NCBI RefSeq assembly: GCF_016107285.1
Contig: NZ_RCVQ01000007.1
Span: forward strand, 230,251-294,250
Reading direction: 5' to 3'
Source: Roseomonas sp. KE0001
GTDB lineage: Bacteria; Pseudomonadota; Alphaproteobacteria; Acetobacterales; Acetobacteraceae
DNA: 64,000 nucleotides
Both the position numbers and the translations under genes were made by a program. The notes beneath the pieces are model-generated. The model saw only the letters and a list, made by a program, of their open reading frames with translations, did not search any database and had not been told where the DNA came from. Below, piece by piece: positions 52,867 through 62,520 of this stretch (positions within the stretch are counted from its first letter, which is position 1; each line of letters opens with the position of its first letter).

Positions 52867-54330
52867 TCACCCCGGCGGGCGGATGCGGTAGGGCACGACG
52901 CCCCGCTGCAGGCTGCCGACATCGAGGGACTGGCTGGCCGGCGGCACGGCGCGGTGGCGGCAGTCGGTGCGCTCGCAGGCCCGGCAGCCGGGCCCGATCG
53001 GGTCGAAGAAGCCGGGCTCGCTGAGGTCGAGGCCGGTGGCATAGACCGTCTGCCCCGCATAGGCCGTCTCGCAGCCGATGACGATGGCGACGTTGCGCGG
53101 CCGGCTGAGATAGGCGCCGCCGCCCCGCCCCACCGTGCGGGCGATGCTCAGATAGCTCACCCCGTCCGGCGTCTGCGCCACCTGCACCAGCACGCGGCCG
53201 GGCTGGGCGAAAGCGCGATAGACGTTCCACAAGGGGCAGGGCCCGCCGAAGCGGGCGAAGCGGAAGCGCGTGGCACTGCTGCGCTTCAGCACGTTGCCGG
53301 CGATGTCGGTCTTGACCAGGAAGAAGGGAATGCCCGGCCGCCCCGGCCGCTGCAACGTGCTGAGCCGGTGGCAGACCTGCTCGAAACTGGCGCCGAAGCG
53401 GCCCTGCAGCCGCTCCACGTCGTAGCGCAGCAGCTCGGCCTCGGCCAGGAAGCGCTCATAGGGCATCAGCAGCGCGCCGGCGAAGTAGTTGGCGAGGCCG
53501 ATGCGGGCGAGCGAGCGGGCCTCGGCGCTGGACAGCCGCGCCGCGCGCACCTCGGAGAGGATGGCGCGGCGCTGCTCCAGCAGCCCGATGACATGGGCCA
53601 TCCAGAACAGGCGGCTGGCCGGCGCCGCCTCCTGCGCCAGGGCCAGGACCCGCTCCACCCGCTGCAGCCGCCAGACCGTGCCCTGCGCCAGCAGGGAGGG
53701 ATCGTCGGCCACCGCGATGCCGTGCCGGTCCAGCAGATGGCGGGCAAGGTCGTCCTGGGTCGGCGCGCCCCCGCGGCCGATGCGCCCGGCCAGGGCCTCG
53801 GCGGCGCGGTCGAGCCGGTCGAAATGGTTCTGCCGCGACTGCACCCAGTCGCGTACCTCGTCATAGGGGAAGTGCGGCACGCCGGCGAAATCCTCGCCCG
53901 CCATGCCGCGCGCGCGCAGCGCCTGGTGCTGCTCGTCCAGCGCCAGATAGGCACGGTAGAGTTCAAGGAAACGCTCGGCCAGCTCGGGCGCGGCGCGGAC
54001 GGCGGCGCGCGCCTCCTCGGCCGGGACGGTGGCGCGGCCGAAGAGCGGATCGCCCGTGGCCTCGCGCAGGCTGCCGGCCAGCCGCTCGTCATCCGCATCG
54101 GCGAAGAGGCTCTCGGGCACGCCGAGCCAGGCGGCGGCGCGGCCGCGCAGCGCGGCGGGCATGGGGCGGAGATCGGCCTCGATCTGGCTGAGATAGCTGG
54201 GCGAAATGCCGAGGCCGCGCGCCATCGCGCCCTGGCCGAGCCCCCGCCCCCGCCGCAGGCGGCGCAGCCGGTCGCCCGCGAAGATCTTGGGTTCCTTTCC
54301 GCTCTGGGATTGGCTCTTCACAATCTTCAC
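52867..54330 (-). CDS. XRE/IrrE-family regulator of short-chain fatty acid catabolism (PrpR/ScfR type)
   Basis: 487 residues. Helix-turn-helix about 15-65 ([33 protein letters not shown]), central IrrE-like domain ([20 protein letters not shown]), and C-terminal DUF2083-type region. The end has Cys449-x2-Cys452-x4-Cys457 (CRACERTDC); the mycobacterial PrpR regulator of this family binds a 4Fe-4S cluster through conserved Cys. Divergent from prpDCB, the expected target. The start is GTG 54330 (GGAGG 8 nt upstream), better than TTG 54363. Confidence 0.88.
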   Translation of the reverse strand: MKIVKSQSQSGKEPKIFAGDRLRRLRRGRGLGQGAMARGLGISPSYLSQIEADLRPMPAALRGRAAAWLGVPESLFADADDERLAGSLREATGDPLFGRATVPAEEARAAVRAAPELAERFLELYRAYLALDEQHQALRARGMAGEDFAGVPHFPYDEVRDWVQSRQNHFDRLDRAAEALAGRIGRGGAPTQDDLARHLLDRHGIAVADDPSLLAQGTVWRLQRVERVLALAQEAAPASRLFWMAHVIGLLEQRRAILSEVRAARLSSAEARSLARIGLANYFAGALLMPYERFLAEAELLRYDVERLQGRFGASFEQVCHRLSTLQRPGRPGIPFFLVKTDIAGNVLKRSSATRFRFARFGGPCPLWNVYRAFAQPGRVLVQVAQTPDGVSYLSIARTVGRGGGAYLSRPRNVAIVIGCETAYAGQTVYATGLDLSEPGFFDPIGPGCRACERTDCRHRAVPPASQSLDVGSLQRGVVPYRIRPPG

Positions 54331-54391
54331 AAAATCCGCCGCCTCCTTGGCATGAATATGCAAGGCGACGGGCTGACACCAGCGCGGATCA

Positions 54392-54409
54392 TGGCAAAAT
54401 TGGCAAAAT
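54392..54409. promoter_or_regulatory. Tandem 9-bp repeat, candidate operator of prpDCB
   Basis: TGGCAAAAT (54392-54400) is followed without gap by TGGCAAAAT (54401-54409), 22 bp before the prpD ATG. Direct repeats with a TTTTGCC/GGCAAAA core recall RamB/PrpR sites, whose cores contain TTTGCAAA. Its place in the regulator/prpD gap supports an operator role. Confidence 0.5.
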
Positions 54410-54431
54410 CTCGAGGGAGTATGCGCGAGCC

Positions 54432-55946
54432 ATGATCACCCATGACGTGAAGGTCCATCCCGAGGCCGACCGGCTGCCCCGCGAGGGGCAGCTGGCCTGG
54501 AAGATCGCCGAGGTGGCGGCCGATCCGGTGGCGGTCGAGCCCGAGGTCAGCGAGATGATCATCAACCGGGTCATCGACAACGCTTCCGTCGCCATCGCCG
54601 CCATCAACCGTCATCCCGTCGTCACCGCCCGCGCCCAGGCCCTGGCCCATGCCCGGCCGGGCGGCGCCACGGTCTTCGGCTGCGGCCCGGATGTGCGCGT
54701 GCACGCCGAATGGGCCGCCTGGGCGAACGGCACGGCGGTGCGCGAGCTCGACTACCACGACACCTTCCTGGCCGCCGACTACTCCCATCCGGGCGACAAC
54801 ATCCCGCCGCTGCTCGCCGTCGCGCAGCAATGCGGCAGCGACGGCGCGGCGCTGATCCGCGGCCTCGCCACCGGCTACGAGATCCAGGTCGACCTGGTGC
54901 GGGCGATCTGCCTGCACGAGCACAAGATCGACCACGTGGCGCATCTCGGCCCCTCGGCCGCCGCCGGCATCGGCACCATGCTCGGCCTGCCGACCGAGGC
55001 GATCTACCAGGCGATCCAGCAGGCGCTGCACGTCACCACCGCCACGCGCCAGAGCCGCAAGGGCGAGATCAGCTCCTGGAAGGCCTTCGCGCCGAGCCAC
55101 GCCGGCAAGCTGGCGATCGAGGCGGTGGATCGCGCCATGCTGGGCGAGGGCGCGCCGAGCCCGATCTACGAGGGCGAGGACAGCGTCATCGCCCGCATGC
55201 TGGACGGCAAGGACGCGCATTACCGCGTGCCGCTGCCCGCGCCGGGCGAGGCGAAGCGCGCCATCCTCGACACCTACACCAAGGAGCATTCGGCCGAGTA
55301 CCAGTCCCAGGCGCTGATCGACCTCGCCTTCCGCATGGGCAAGAAGGTCACGAACTGGGACGACGTGAAGGAGATCGTGGTGCAGACCAGCCACCACACC
55401 CATTACGTCATCGGCACCGGCGCCAACGACCCGCAGAAGATGGACCCTAAGGCCTCGCGCGAGACGCTGGACCATTCCATCATGTACATCCTGGCCGTGG
55501 CCTTGCAGGACGGCGAGTGGCACCACGTCCGCTCCTACCTGCCGGAGCGCGCGGCGCGGCCCGACACGGTGCGGCTCTGGCACAAGATCCGCACCGTCGA
55601 GGACCCGAAGTGGACGGAGCGCTACCACTCGCGCGACCCGAACGTGAAGGCCTTCGGCGGCAAGGTCGAGATCATCCTGAACGACGGCACGGTGATCGCC
55701 GACGAGCTGGCGGTGGCCAATGCGCACACGCTGGGCGCGACGCCCTGGACGCGGCCGGACTATATCCGCAAGTTCGAGACGCTGACCGAGGGGCTGATCG
55801 AGCCCTCGGAATCGCGCCGCTTCCTCGACCTGGTGCAGCGCCTGCCGGAGCTGAAGGCGGCCGACCTGCTCGGGCTCACCGTGGCGCTGCCGCAGGGCCG
55901 GCTCACCCGCAACGACCGCGCCGGCATCTTCAACCACACGGCCTGA
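54432..55946 (+). CDS. prpD: 2-methylcitrate dehydratase (PrpD)
   Basis: 504 residues, MmgE/PrpD family; dehydrates 2-methylcitrate to 2-methylaconitate in propionate breakdown. Conserved: [103 protein letters not shown] and [18 protein letters not shown]. The start codon overlaps a preceding TGA (ATGA) of a four-codon frame ATG-CGC-GAG-CCA. First gene of prpDCB. Confidence 0.95.
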   Translation: MITHDVKVHPEADRLPREGQLAWKIAEVAADPVAVEPEVSEMIINRVIDNASVAIAAINRHPVVTARAQALAHARPGGATVFGCGPDVRVHAEWAAWANGTAVRELDYHDTFLAADYSHPGDNIPPLLAVAQQCGSDGAALIRGLATGYEIQVDLVRAICLHEHKIDHVAHLGPSAAAGIGTMLGLPTEAIYQAIQQALHVTTATRQSRKGEISSWKAFAPSHAGKLAIEAVDRAMLGEGAPSPIYEGEDSVIARMLDGKDAHYRVPLPAPGEAKRAILDTYTKEHSAEYQSQALIDLAFRMGKKVTNWDDVKEIVVQTSHHTHYVIGTGANDPQKMDPKASRETLDHSIMYILAVALQDGEWHHVRSYLPERAARPDTVRLWHKIRTVEDPKWTERYHSRDPNVKAFGGKVEIILNDGTVIADELAVANAHTLGATPWTRPDYIRKFETLTEGLIEPSESRRFLDLVQRLPELKAADLLGLTVALPQGRLTRNDRAGIFNHTA

Positions 55947-55965
55947 GGCCGGGAGGGAGAACACG

Positions 55966-57117
55966 ATGAGCGAGACGACAGCCAACGCGCCGAAGCCCAA
56001 GAAGTCGGTCGCGCTGTCGGGCGTGCCGGCGGGCAACACGGCGCTCTGCACCGTGGGCCGCACCGGCAACGACCTGCACTACCGCGGCTATGACATCCTC
56101 GACGTGGCCGAGGCCGCCGAGTTCGAGGAGATCGCCTATCTTCTCGTGCACGGCAAGCTGCCGGACGTGGCGGAGCTCGCGGCCTACAAGCGCAAGCTGA
56201 AGGCGCTGCGCGGCCTGCCCGCCAGCCTGCGCACGGTGCTGGAGGCGCTTCCCGCCGCCTCCCACCCGATGGACGTGATGCGGACCGCCGTCTCGGTGCT
56301 GGGTTGCGTGCAGCCGGAGAAGGAGGACCACAACCACCCCGGCGCGCGCGACATCGCCGATCGGCTGATGGCCTGCCTCGGCCCGGCGCTGCTCTACTGG
56401 TACCACTTCTCGCACAACGGCCGGCGCATCGAGGTGGAGACCGATGACGACAGCATCGGCGGCCATTTCCTGCACCTGCTGCACGGCGAGGCGCCGCCGG
56501 CCGAATGGGTGCGGGCGATGCACACGTCGCTGATCCTCTATGCCGAGCACGAGTTTAACGCCTCGACCTTCACCTGCCGCGTCGTCGCCGGCACCGGCTC
56601 GGACCTGTACTCCGCCATCGCCGCCGGCATCGGCGCGCTGCGCGGGCCGAAGCACGGCGGCGCCAACGAGGTCGCGCTGGAGGTGCAGCAGCGCTACGCG
56701 ACGCCCGAGGAGGCCGAGGCGGATATCCGCCGCCGCGTCGAGGCGAAGGAGGTGGTGATCGGCTTCGGCCATCCGGTCTACACCGTCTCCGATCCGCGCA
56801 ACGTGGTCATCAAGGAGGTGGCGCGGCGGCTCTGCAAGGCGCAGGGCACGCTGGCGCGCTTCGAGATCGCCGACCGGATCGAGGCCGTGATGGCCGAGAC
56901 CAAGCGGATGTTCGCCAATCTCGACTGGTTCTCGGCCGTCTCTTACCAGGCGATGGGCGTGCCGACCGCGATGTTCACGCCGCTCTTCGTCATCGCCCGC
57001 ACCTCGGGCTGGAGCGCGCATGTCATCGAGCAGCGCATCGACGGCAAGATCATCCGCCCGACCGCGAACTACACGGGGCCGGAGAATCTCGAATTCGTGC
57101 CGCTGAAGAAGCGCTGA
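55966..57117 (+). CDS. prpC: 2-methylcitrate synthase (PrpC)
   Basis: 383 residues, citrate synthase fold. [35 protein letters not shown] is the methylcitrate-synthase opening; catalytic segment [19 protein letters not shown] (His), [14 protein letters not shown] (His/Arg), and Asp in [34 protein letters not shown]. Condenses propionyl-CoA with oxaloacetate. GGGAGGGAGA precedes ATG; 19 bp after prpD. Confidence 0.96.
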   Translation: MSETTANAPKPKKSVALSGVPAGNTALCTVGRTGNDLHYRGYDILDVAEAAEFEEIAYLLVHGKLPDVAELAAYKRKLKALRGLPASLRTVLEALPAASHPMDVMRTAVSVLGCVQPEKEDHNHPGARDIADRLMACLGPALLYWYHFSHNGRRIEVETDDDSIGGHFLHLLHGEAPPAEWVRAMHTSLILYAEHEFNASTFTCRVVAGTGSDLYSAIAAGIGALRGPKHGGANEVALEVQQRYATPEEAEADIRRRVEAKEVVIGFGHPVYTVSDPRNVVIKEVARRLCKAQGTLARFEIADRIEAVMAETKRMFANLDWFSAVSYQAMGVPTAMFTPLFVIARTSGWSAHVIEQRIDGKIIRPTANYTGPENLEFVPLKKR

Positions 57118-57140
57118 CGCCGCCGCCTCACGGCCTTCCC

Positions 57141-57170
57141 GCCCGGTCCGGCCGCCATGCCGGGCCGGGC
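57141..57170. other. GC-rich hairpin between prpC and prpB
   Basis: GCCCGGTCCGGC (57141-57152) pairs with GCCGGGCCGGGC (57159-57170) over a 6-nt loop, 12 bp with one wobble. It is followed by GTCGTTCTTG, weakly T-rich. Could be partial termination or mRNA processing inside the operon. Confidence 0.45.
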
Positions 57171-57196
57171 GTCGTTCTTGCCAAGGAGCCCGCACC

Positions 57197-58132
57197 ATGC
57201 CCTATGTGATCGCCGACGACCTGCCCGAGGCGCCCGCCGGCCAGCGCTTCCGCGCCCTGCTCGACCGGCCGCAGATCCTGCGCATGCCAGGCGCGCATCT
57301 CGGCATCGCCGCGCTGCTGGCACGGAAGGCCGGCTTCGAGGCGCTGTACATGTCGGGCGCCGCCATGTCGGCCACCATGGGCCTTCCCGATCTCGGCATG
57401 ATCACGGTCGATGACGTCGCCTGGCACATCCGCCAGGTCTCGCGCGCCAGCGGCCTGCCGGTGCTTGTCGATGGCGACACCGGCTATGGCGAGGCGCTGA
57501 ACGTCATGCACATGGTGCGTGCCTTCGAAGAGGCCGGCGCCGGCGCCGTGCATCTCGAGGACCAGCTCCTGCCGAAGAAGTGCGGCCACCTCAATGACAA
57601 GAAGCTGGCCGATGCGCGCGACATGGCCGCCAAGGTCGCCGCGGCCCGCAAGGCCCGGCGCCATCTCTACCTGATCGCCCGCACCGACGCGGCGGCGAGC
57701 GAAGGCATCGACGGCGCCGTGGCGCGGGCGAAGCTCTACCTGGAGGCCGGGGCGGACGCGATCTTCCCCGAGGCGCTGACCACCCGCGAGATGTTCGAGG
57801 AGTTCGCCCGCCGCATGCCGGGCGTGAAGCTGCTCGCCAACATGACCGAGTTCGGCCGCACGCCCTTCTTCACCGCCGCCGAGTTCGAGGCCATGGGCTA
57901 CGCCATGGTGATCTGGCCGGTGAGCCACCTGCGCGTCGCGGCCAAGGGGATGGAGGAGCTTTACGCCGCCATCACGCGGGATGGCGGCACGCAGAACATG
58001 CTGCAGCGCATGCAGACCCGGCAGGAGCTCTACGAGACCATCGACTACCACGCCTATGAATCGCTGGATTCGACGCTGATCCGCACCGTTGTCCCCCAGG
58101 GCATGCCGCAGGGTAAGTCGCAGGATCGGTGA
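57197..58132 (+). CDS. prpB: 2-methylisocitrate lyase (PrpB)
   Basis: 311 residues, isocitrate lyase superfamily barrel. Seen: FEALYMSGAAMSATMGLPDLGMITVDD, PVLVDGDTGYGEALNV (metal-binding Asp residues), HLEDQLLPKKCGHL with the catalytic KKCGH, LIARTDA and KLLANMTEFGRTPFFTAAEF. Cleaves 2-methylisocitrate to succinate and pyruvate, finishing the cycle. AAGGAG precedes ATG; 79 bp after prpC. Confidence 0.97.
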   Translation: MPYVIADDLPEAPAGQRFRALLDRPQILRMPGAHLGIAALLARKAGFEALYMSGAAMSATMGLPDLGMITVDDVAWHIRQVSRASGLPVLVDGDTGYGEALNVMHMVRAFEEAGAGAVHLEDQLLPKKCGHLNDKKLADARDMAAKVAAARKARRHLYLIARTDAAASEGIDGAVARAKLYLEAGADAIFPEALTTREMFEEFARRMPGVKLLANMTEFGRTPFFTAAEFEAMGYAMVIWPVSHLRVAAKGMEELYAAITRDGGTQNMLQRMQTRQELYETIDYHAYESLDSTLIRTVVPQGMPQGKSQDR

Positions 58133-58147
58133 GGGGGCGCGCGCCCT

Positions 58148-58966
58148 TCACCCACCCTTCACACCACCCGCCGTCAGCCCGGCGATGATCTGCTTCTGCG
58201 CCAGCAGCGTCAGCAGCAGCACCGGCAGCGTCACCAGCAGCGCCGCCGCCGCCAGCGGGCCCCAGGAGATCTGCTCGAAGGTCAGCATGTTGTTGACCGC
58301 GACGGGCAGCGTCCGTGTCTCCCGGCCCGCCAGCACCATGGCGAAGATGAAGTTGTTCCAGGAGAAGATGAAGGAGAGGATCACCGCGACGGTGATGCCC
58401 GGCATGGCCAGTGGCAGCGCGACATGGCGGAAGGCCTGCCAGATCGTCGCGCCATCGACCAGCGCCGCCTCCTCCAGCTCCGCCGGCAGCCCCTCGAAGA
58501 AGCCGATCATCACCCAGACCACGATCGGCACGGTGATGACGAGATGCGTGATGACGATCGGCGTCAGCGTGCCGGTCAGGCCCAGCCACTGGAACAGCAG
58601 GAAGAGCGGGATCAGGTAGGAAAGGCCGGGCGTGATGCGGGCGATCAGGATCAGCATCGCCGCCCGGGTCGCCTGCATCTTGGCGATGCCGTAGCCCGCC
58701 GGAACGCCGATCAGGATGGCGAGGCCGGTGGCGCTGAAGGAGACCAGGATCGAGTTCCAGGTGTACTTCAGGAAGTCGTTCCGCGAGAAGACCTCGATGA
58801 AGTTGTCCCAGACCGGCGGGTTCGGGATGAAGACCGGCGGGAAGGCGGTGTTGTCCAGTTCGGTCTTCATCGACAGCGACAGCATCCAGAGGAAGACCAG
58901 GATCGCCGGCGAGACGAGGAAGAGCACGGCGAGCGCGAAGCCCAGCTTCTCCAGCAGGCGCATCAT
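58148..58966 (-). CDS. Sugar ABC transporter permease (MalG-like)
   Basis: 272 residues with six helices. EEAALVDGATIWQAFRHVALPLAMPGITVAV is the EAA loop that contacts the ATPase. CUT1-type permease, paired with the upstream MalF-like subunit. Its ATG overlaps the preceding stop (ATGATG). No ATPase gene follows; 15 bp separate it from the end of prpB on the other strand. Confidence 0.92.
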   Translation of the reverse strand: MMRLLEKLGFALAVLFLVSPAILVFLWMLSLSMKTELDNTAFPPVFIPNPPVWDNFIEVFSRNDFLKYTWNSILVSFSATGLAILIGVPAGYGIAKMQATRAAMLILIARITPGLSYLIPLFLLFQWLGLTGTLTPIVITHLVITVPIVVWVMIGFFEGLPAELEEAALVDGATIWQAFRHVALPLAMPGITVAVILSFIFSWNNFIFAMVLAGRETRTLPVAVNNMLTFEQISWGPLAAAALLVTLPVLLLTLLAQKQIIAGLTAGGVKGG

Positions 58967-59892
58967 GCCTTGACCCTCCTGCGCGTCCAGAGCAGCAGGG
59001 AGGCCAGGGCGACGATCAGGAGGAAGAAGACCACCACCACCGCGCTGGCATAACCCATGTTGTAGTAGGCGAAGCCCTGCAGGTAGAGGAAGATGTTGAT
59101 GGTCTCGCTGCTGGTCCCCGGCCCGCCCTGGGTGATGACATAGATGGTGTCGAAGGCCTTCAGCGCGTCGATGGTGCGGATGATGAGTGCCACGACGATG
59201 AACGGCGCGAGCAGCGGCAGGGTGATGTGCCAGAAGGCCTGCAGCGCGCTGGCGCCGTCGATCTTGGCCGCCTCGTAGGGGTCCTGCGGCAGCGAGGCCA
59301 GGCCGCCCAGCACGATCAGCATGACCAGCGGCGTCCAGTGCCAGACCTCGACCATCACCAGGGTCGGGATGACGGTGGCGGGGTCGTAGATCCACATGCT
59401 GGGCGGCAGGCCGAACCAGGTCAGCAGCCAGTTCAGCACGCCGAGCTGGGGATGGAACATCATGGTCCAGACCAGCGCCACCGCCACCGGCGTCGCCATC
59501 ATCGGCAGGATGAAGATGGTGCGCGCCAGGCCGCGCAGCGGAAACTTCCGGTTGAACACCAGCGCGCCGGCCACGCCGAGGATCATCGGCAGGATGACGG
59601 CCAGCGCGGTGAAGTACAGGGTCCGCAGCATGGCCCAGTGGAAGCGTTCATCGGTCAGGAGCTTGCGGTAGTTGTCGAGGCCGACGAAATGGTGGCCACC
59701 GCCGATCTTCCAGTCATGCGCCGACATGAAGAGGGTGAAGGCCCAGGGGAAGAGGATGACGGAGAGCACCACCACCCCGGCCGGCACCACGAACCACCAG
59801 TAGCGGCGCGCATAGTTCCGGCGCCGCCCCGGCGCGGCGGCCAGGGCGGGTGCGCCCATGGCCGCCGGCTTTCCCGATGTCACGCCCGACAT
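58963..59892 (-). CDS. Sugar ABC transporter permease (MalF/UgpA-like)
   Basis: 309 residues with six helices and a basic N-terminus. The EAA loop is DPYEAAKIDGASALQAFWHITLPLLAPFIVVAL. Forms the channel with the MalG-like partner. Follows the binding-protein gene by 7 bp, giving binding protein-permease-permease order. Confidence 0.92.
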   Translation of the reverse strand: MSGVTSGKPAAMGAPALAAAPGRRRNYARRYWWFVVPAGVVVLSVILFPWAFTLFMSAHDWKIGGGHHFVGLDNYRKLLTDERFHWAMLRTLYFTALAVILPMILGVAGALVFNRKFPLRGLARTIFILPMMATPVAVALVWTMMFHPQLGVLNWLLTWFGLPPSMWIYDPATVIPTLVMVEVWHWTPLVMLIVLGGLASLPQDPYEAAKIDGASALQAFWHITLPLLAPFIVVALIIRTIDALKAFDTIYVITQGGPGTSSETINIFLYLQGFAYYNMGYASAVVVVFFLLIVALASLLLWTRRRVKA

Positions 59893-59899
59893 GGCACGA

Positions 59900-61237
59900 T
59901 CAGGTCGCCCGCTCGGATTGTTCCAGCACCGGGCGGAAGGCGTCGGTCGCGCGCTTCAGCTCGGCGGGGATGTCGGCCCCGGCGCCGATGGCGTTGGTCA
60001 GCGCCGTGCCGATGGTGTCGCGGAACTCCGTCACCGGCACGATCTCCGGCAGGCCGGGGCGCGCGATGCGGCTGCTCTGCGTCAGGGTCTCGAAGAACTC
60101 GCGCGGGAAGCGGCTGGAGGCGATCGCTTCCTCGTTGCGGAAGGCGCTCGCCCGGGCCGGCGCGCCGGCCCCGGAGGTCAGGTAGCGAAGCTGGTTCGCC
60201 TTGCCGGTCGCCCATTGCAGGTAGTACCAGCTCGCGCCCCTGCGTTGGCTCTGCTCGGCGATGCCGAAGGCGGTGCCGAACAGGCAGCAATGGTGGTGCG
60301 CCGGGCCGGCGGGCGAGACGGCGTAGCCCACCTTGCCACCCGCCAGCCGCGAACGCTTCGGGTCCTCCAGCGGCGCGGCGAAGCCCACGCCGTCGATCCA
60401 GAAGGCGGCACGGCCCTGCATGAAGGTGGTCTGGCACTCGTTCCAGTTGAAGCCGATGCTGCCCGGCGGGCCGCATTCGCGCATCAGCTTGGCATACATC
60501 TCGGTGGCCCAGACGGCGTCGGGCGTGTCGGTCAGCAGCTTCATCTCGGGGCTGACCGTGTCGCGCTGCTGCGTGCCGAGGAGGAAGGAGGACCAGAGCA
60601 CGACATTGGCGTTGCGCAGGCCGCGGCCCACGAAGCCGTACTGCTGCTTCGACGGATCGGTCAGCGCCTTGGCCGCGGTGTAGAGCTCGTCGAAGGTCTT
60701 CGGCACCGCGATGCCCTTCGAGGCCAGCAGCTCCTTGTTGTAGTACATGACGAAGTAGTCGGTGAACTCGGGCAGCGTGTCCATGCGCCCGTCGGCCTGG
60801 GTCGAGTAGGCCACGGCGCCCTGGCCGAAATCGGCGAAGTCGAAGTCGGGCGCCGTCATCGTGGGATCGTTGATCAGCGTCTTGACGTCGGTGCACCACC
60901 TGGCGCGCCCCACCTGCCGCTTGCTGACATGCAGGCTGATGCCGACCACGTCGAAGGAGGGGCGGCCGGAGGCGAACTCGATGGCGAATTTCTGCCGGTG
61001 CTGCTGCTCCGGGATGGCCTCGGCACCGACGCGGATGCCTGTCAGCTCCTCGAACTCCTTCTGATGCTGGATCAGCAGGCTGGAGCGTGGATTGGCGGTC
61101 AGGCTGGCCTCGACCTTCTCGCCCTTGAAGCGCTTCCAGTCGAAGGCCTGCTGCGCCCCTACGCTTTCCACCAGGGCCGGCGCCGCCAACAGGCCAGCGG
61201 CCGCGCGCAAGGCCACGCGCCGCGTGATCTCGGACAT
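59900..61237 (-). CDS. Extracellular solute-binding protein (family 1, sugar type)
   Basis: 445 residues. Twin-arginine-like signal MSEITRRVALRAAAGLLAAPALVESVGA, then KVEASLTANPRSSLLIQHQKEFEELTGIRV, LPEFTDYFVMYYNKELLASKGI and FWIDGVGF, the pattern of CUT1 family-1 binding proteins. Captures an unknown carbohydrate or related solute in the periplasm. GGGAGGG lies upstream of ATG 61237. Divergent from the FAH-family gene, suggesting one catabolic locus. Confidence 0.92.
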   Translation of the reverse strand: MSEITRRVALRAAAGLLAAPALVESVGAQQAFDWKRFKGEKVEASLTANPRSSLLIQHQKEFEELTGIRVGAEAIPEQQHRQKFAIEFASGRPSFDVVGISLHVSKRQVGRARWCTDVKTLINDPTMTAPDFDFADFGQGAVAYSTQADGRMDTLPEFTDYFVMYYNKELLASKGIAVPKTFDELYTAAKALTDPSKQQYGFVGRGLRNANVVLWSSFLLGTQQRDTVSPEMKLLTDTPDAVWATEMYAKLMRECGPPGSIGFNWNECQTTFMQGRAAFWIDGVGFAAPLEDPKRSRLAGGKVGYAVSPAGPAHHHCCLFGTAFGIAEQSQRRGASWYYLQWATGKANQLRYLTSGAGAPARASAFRNEEAIASSRFPREFFETLTQSSRIARPGLPEIVPVTEFRDTIGTALTNAIGAGADIPAELKRATDAFRPVLEQSERAT

Positions 61238-61374
61238 GTGTTCATCCCTCCCAAGTCCCGGCTTCACCGGTTGTCCGGCCATGCTTTCACCGGCATGGCC
61301 CGGATGGCAAGCGGGATCGGAAGGCGGTACGGTTTTCGCCAAGCCTCACGAGGCACACAGCAGGAGGACGCCGC

Positions 61375-62520
61375 ATGACCACCCTCTCCACCGCCCTGCC
61401 GGAGGATTGGCGGGATGGCCATTTCGCCCTCCGGGCCGAGGGGCCGGACGGGCCGATGGCCCTCGCCCTGGCGCGCGGCGCCGCCTTCGACATGACGCCT
61501 GCCTTCGGCACGGTCAGCGCCTGGCTGAACAGCGACCAGCCGCTGGAGGCGATCCCGGCGCGCGGCGCGCCCATCGCCCTCGACATTCCGGGCCTGCTGG
61601 CCGGCGAGGGCCCCCACCGCCTGCTGGCGCCCTTCGACCTGCAGGCGCTCAAGGCCTGCGGCGTGACCTATGCCCGCTCGATGCTGGAGCGCGTCATCGA
61701 GGAGCGGTGCCGGGGCGATGCCAGCCAGGCGGAGGCGGTGCGGGCCGAGGTGCGCGGCATCATCGGCGACGATATCGCGAGCCTCCGCCCCGGCAGCCCG
61801 GAGGCCATGGCGCTCAAGGAGAATCTGGTCGCGCGCGGCTGGTGGAGCCAGTACCTGGAGGTCGGCATCGGCCCGGATGCGGAAATCTTCACCAAGGCCC
61901 AGCCGCTCTCCGCCGTGCCCTCCGGCGCCAGGGTCGGCATCCATCCCGGCAGTTCCTGGAACAACCCCGAGCCCGAGGCGGTGCTGGCGATCGACGCGCG
62001 CGGCCGCATCCTGGGCGCCACGCTCGGCAACGACGTGAACCTGCGCGATGTCGAGGGCCGCTCCGCCCTGCTGCTCGGCCGCGCCAAGGACAACAACGCG
62101 GCCTGTGCCCTGGGTCCGGCCATTCGCCTCTTCGACGAGGGCTTCACGCTGGAGGATGTCCGGGCCGCCGGGATCACGCTGACCATCGAGGGGCCGGATG
62201 GCTTCCGGCTGGAGGAGAGCGGCCGCGTCGGCGCCATCAGCCGCGACCCGACCGAGATCGTCGACCAGCTCATCAACCCCCACCACCAGTACCCGGACGG
62301 CGCCGCGCTCTTCCTCGGCACGCCCTTCTCGCCGGCCGCCGACCGCGACGCGCCGGGGATGGGCTTCACACACCATGTCGGCGATGTCGTGTGCATCGCC
62401 AGCCCGCGCCTGGGTGCCCTGGTGAACACCGTGGACCGCACCGATGCCTGCCCGCCCTGGCGCTTCGGCATCGGCGCCCTGATGGCCAACCTGGCCAAGC
62501 GGGGATTGCCGCACGCATGA
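61375..62520 (+). CDS. Fumarylacetoacetate hydrolase family protein
   Basis: 381 residues. The C-terminal FAH catalytic region has AEIFTKAQPLS, HPGSSWNNPEPEAVLAID, GATLGNDVNLRDVEGRSALLLGRAKDN (metal-binding acids) and DPTEIVDQLINPHHQYPDGAALFLGTPFSP. Long members act as 2-keto-3-deoxy sugar acid dehydratases or hydrolases. With a sugar-type importer opposite, a sugar-acid pathway step is plausible. AGGAGG precedes ATG 61375. Confidence 0.88.
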   Translation: MTTLSTALPEDWRDGHFALRAEGPDGPMALALARGAAFDMTPAFGTVSAWLNSDQPLEAIPARGAPIALDIPGLLAGEGPHRLLAPFDLQALKACGVTYARSMLERVIEERCRGDASQAEAVRAEVRGIIGDDIASLRPGSPEAMALKENLVARGWWSQYLEVGIGPDAEIFTKAQPLSAVPSGARVGIHPGSSWNNPEPEAVLAIDARGRILGATLGNDVNLRDVEGRSALLLGRAKDNNAACALGPAIRLFDEGFTLEDVRAAGITLTIEGPDGFRLEESGRVGAISRDPTEIVDQLINPHHQYPDGAALFLGTPFSPAADRDAPGMGFTHHVGDVVCIASPRLGALVNTVDRTDACPPWRFGIGALMANLAKRGLPHA

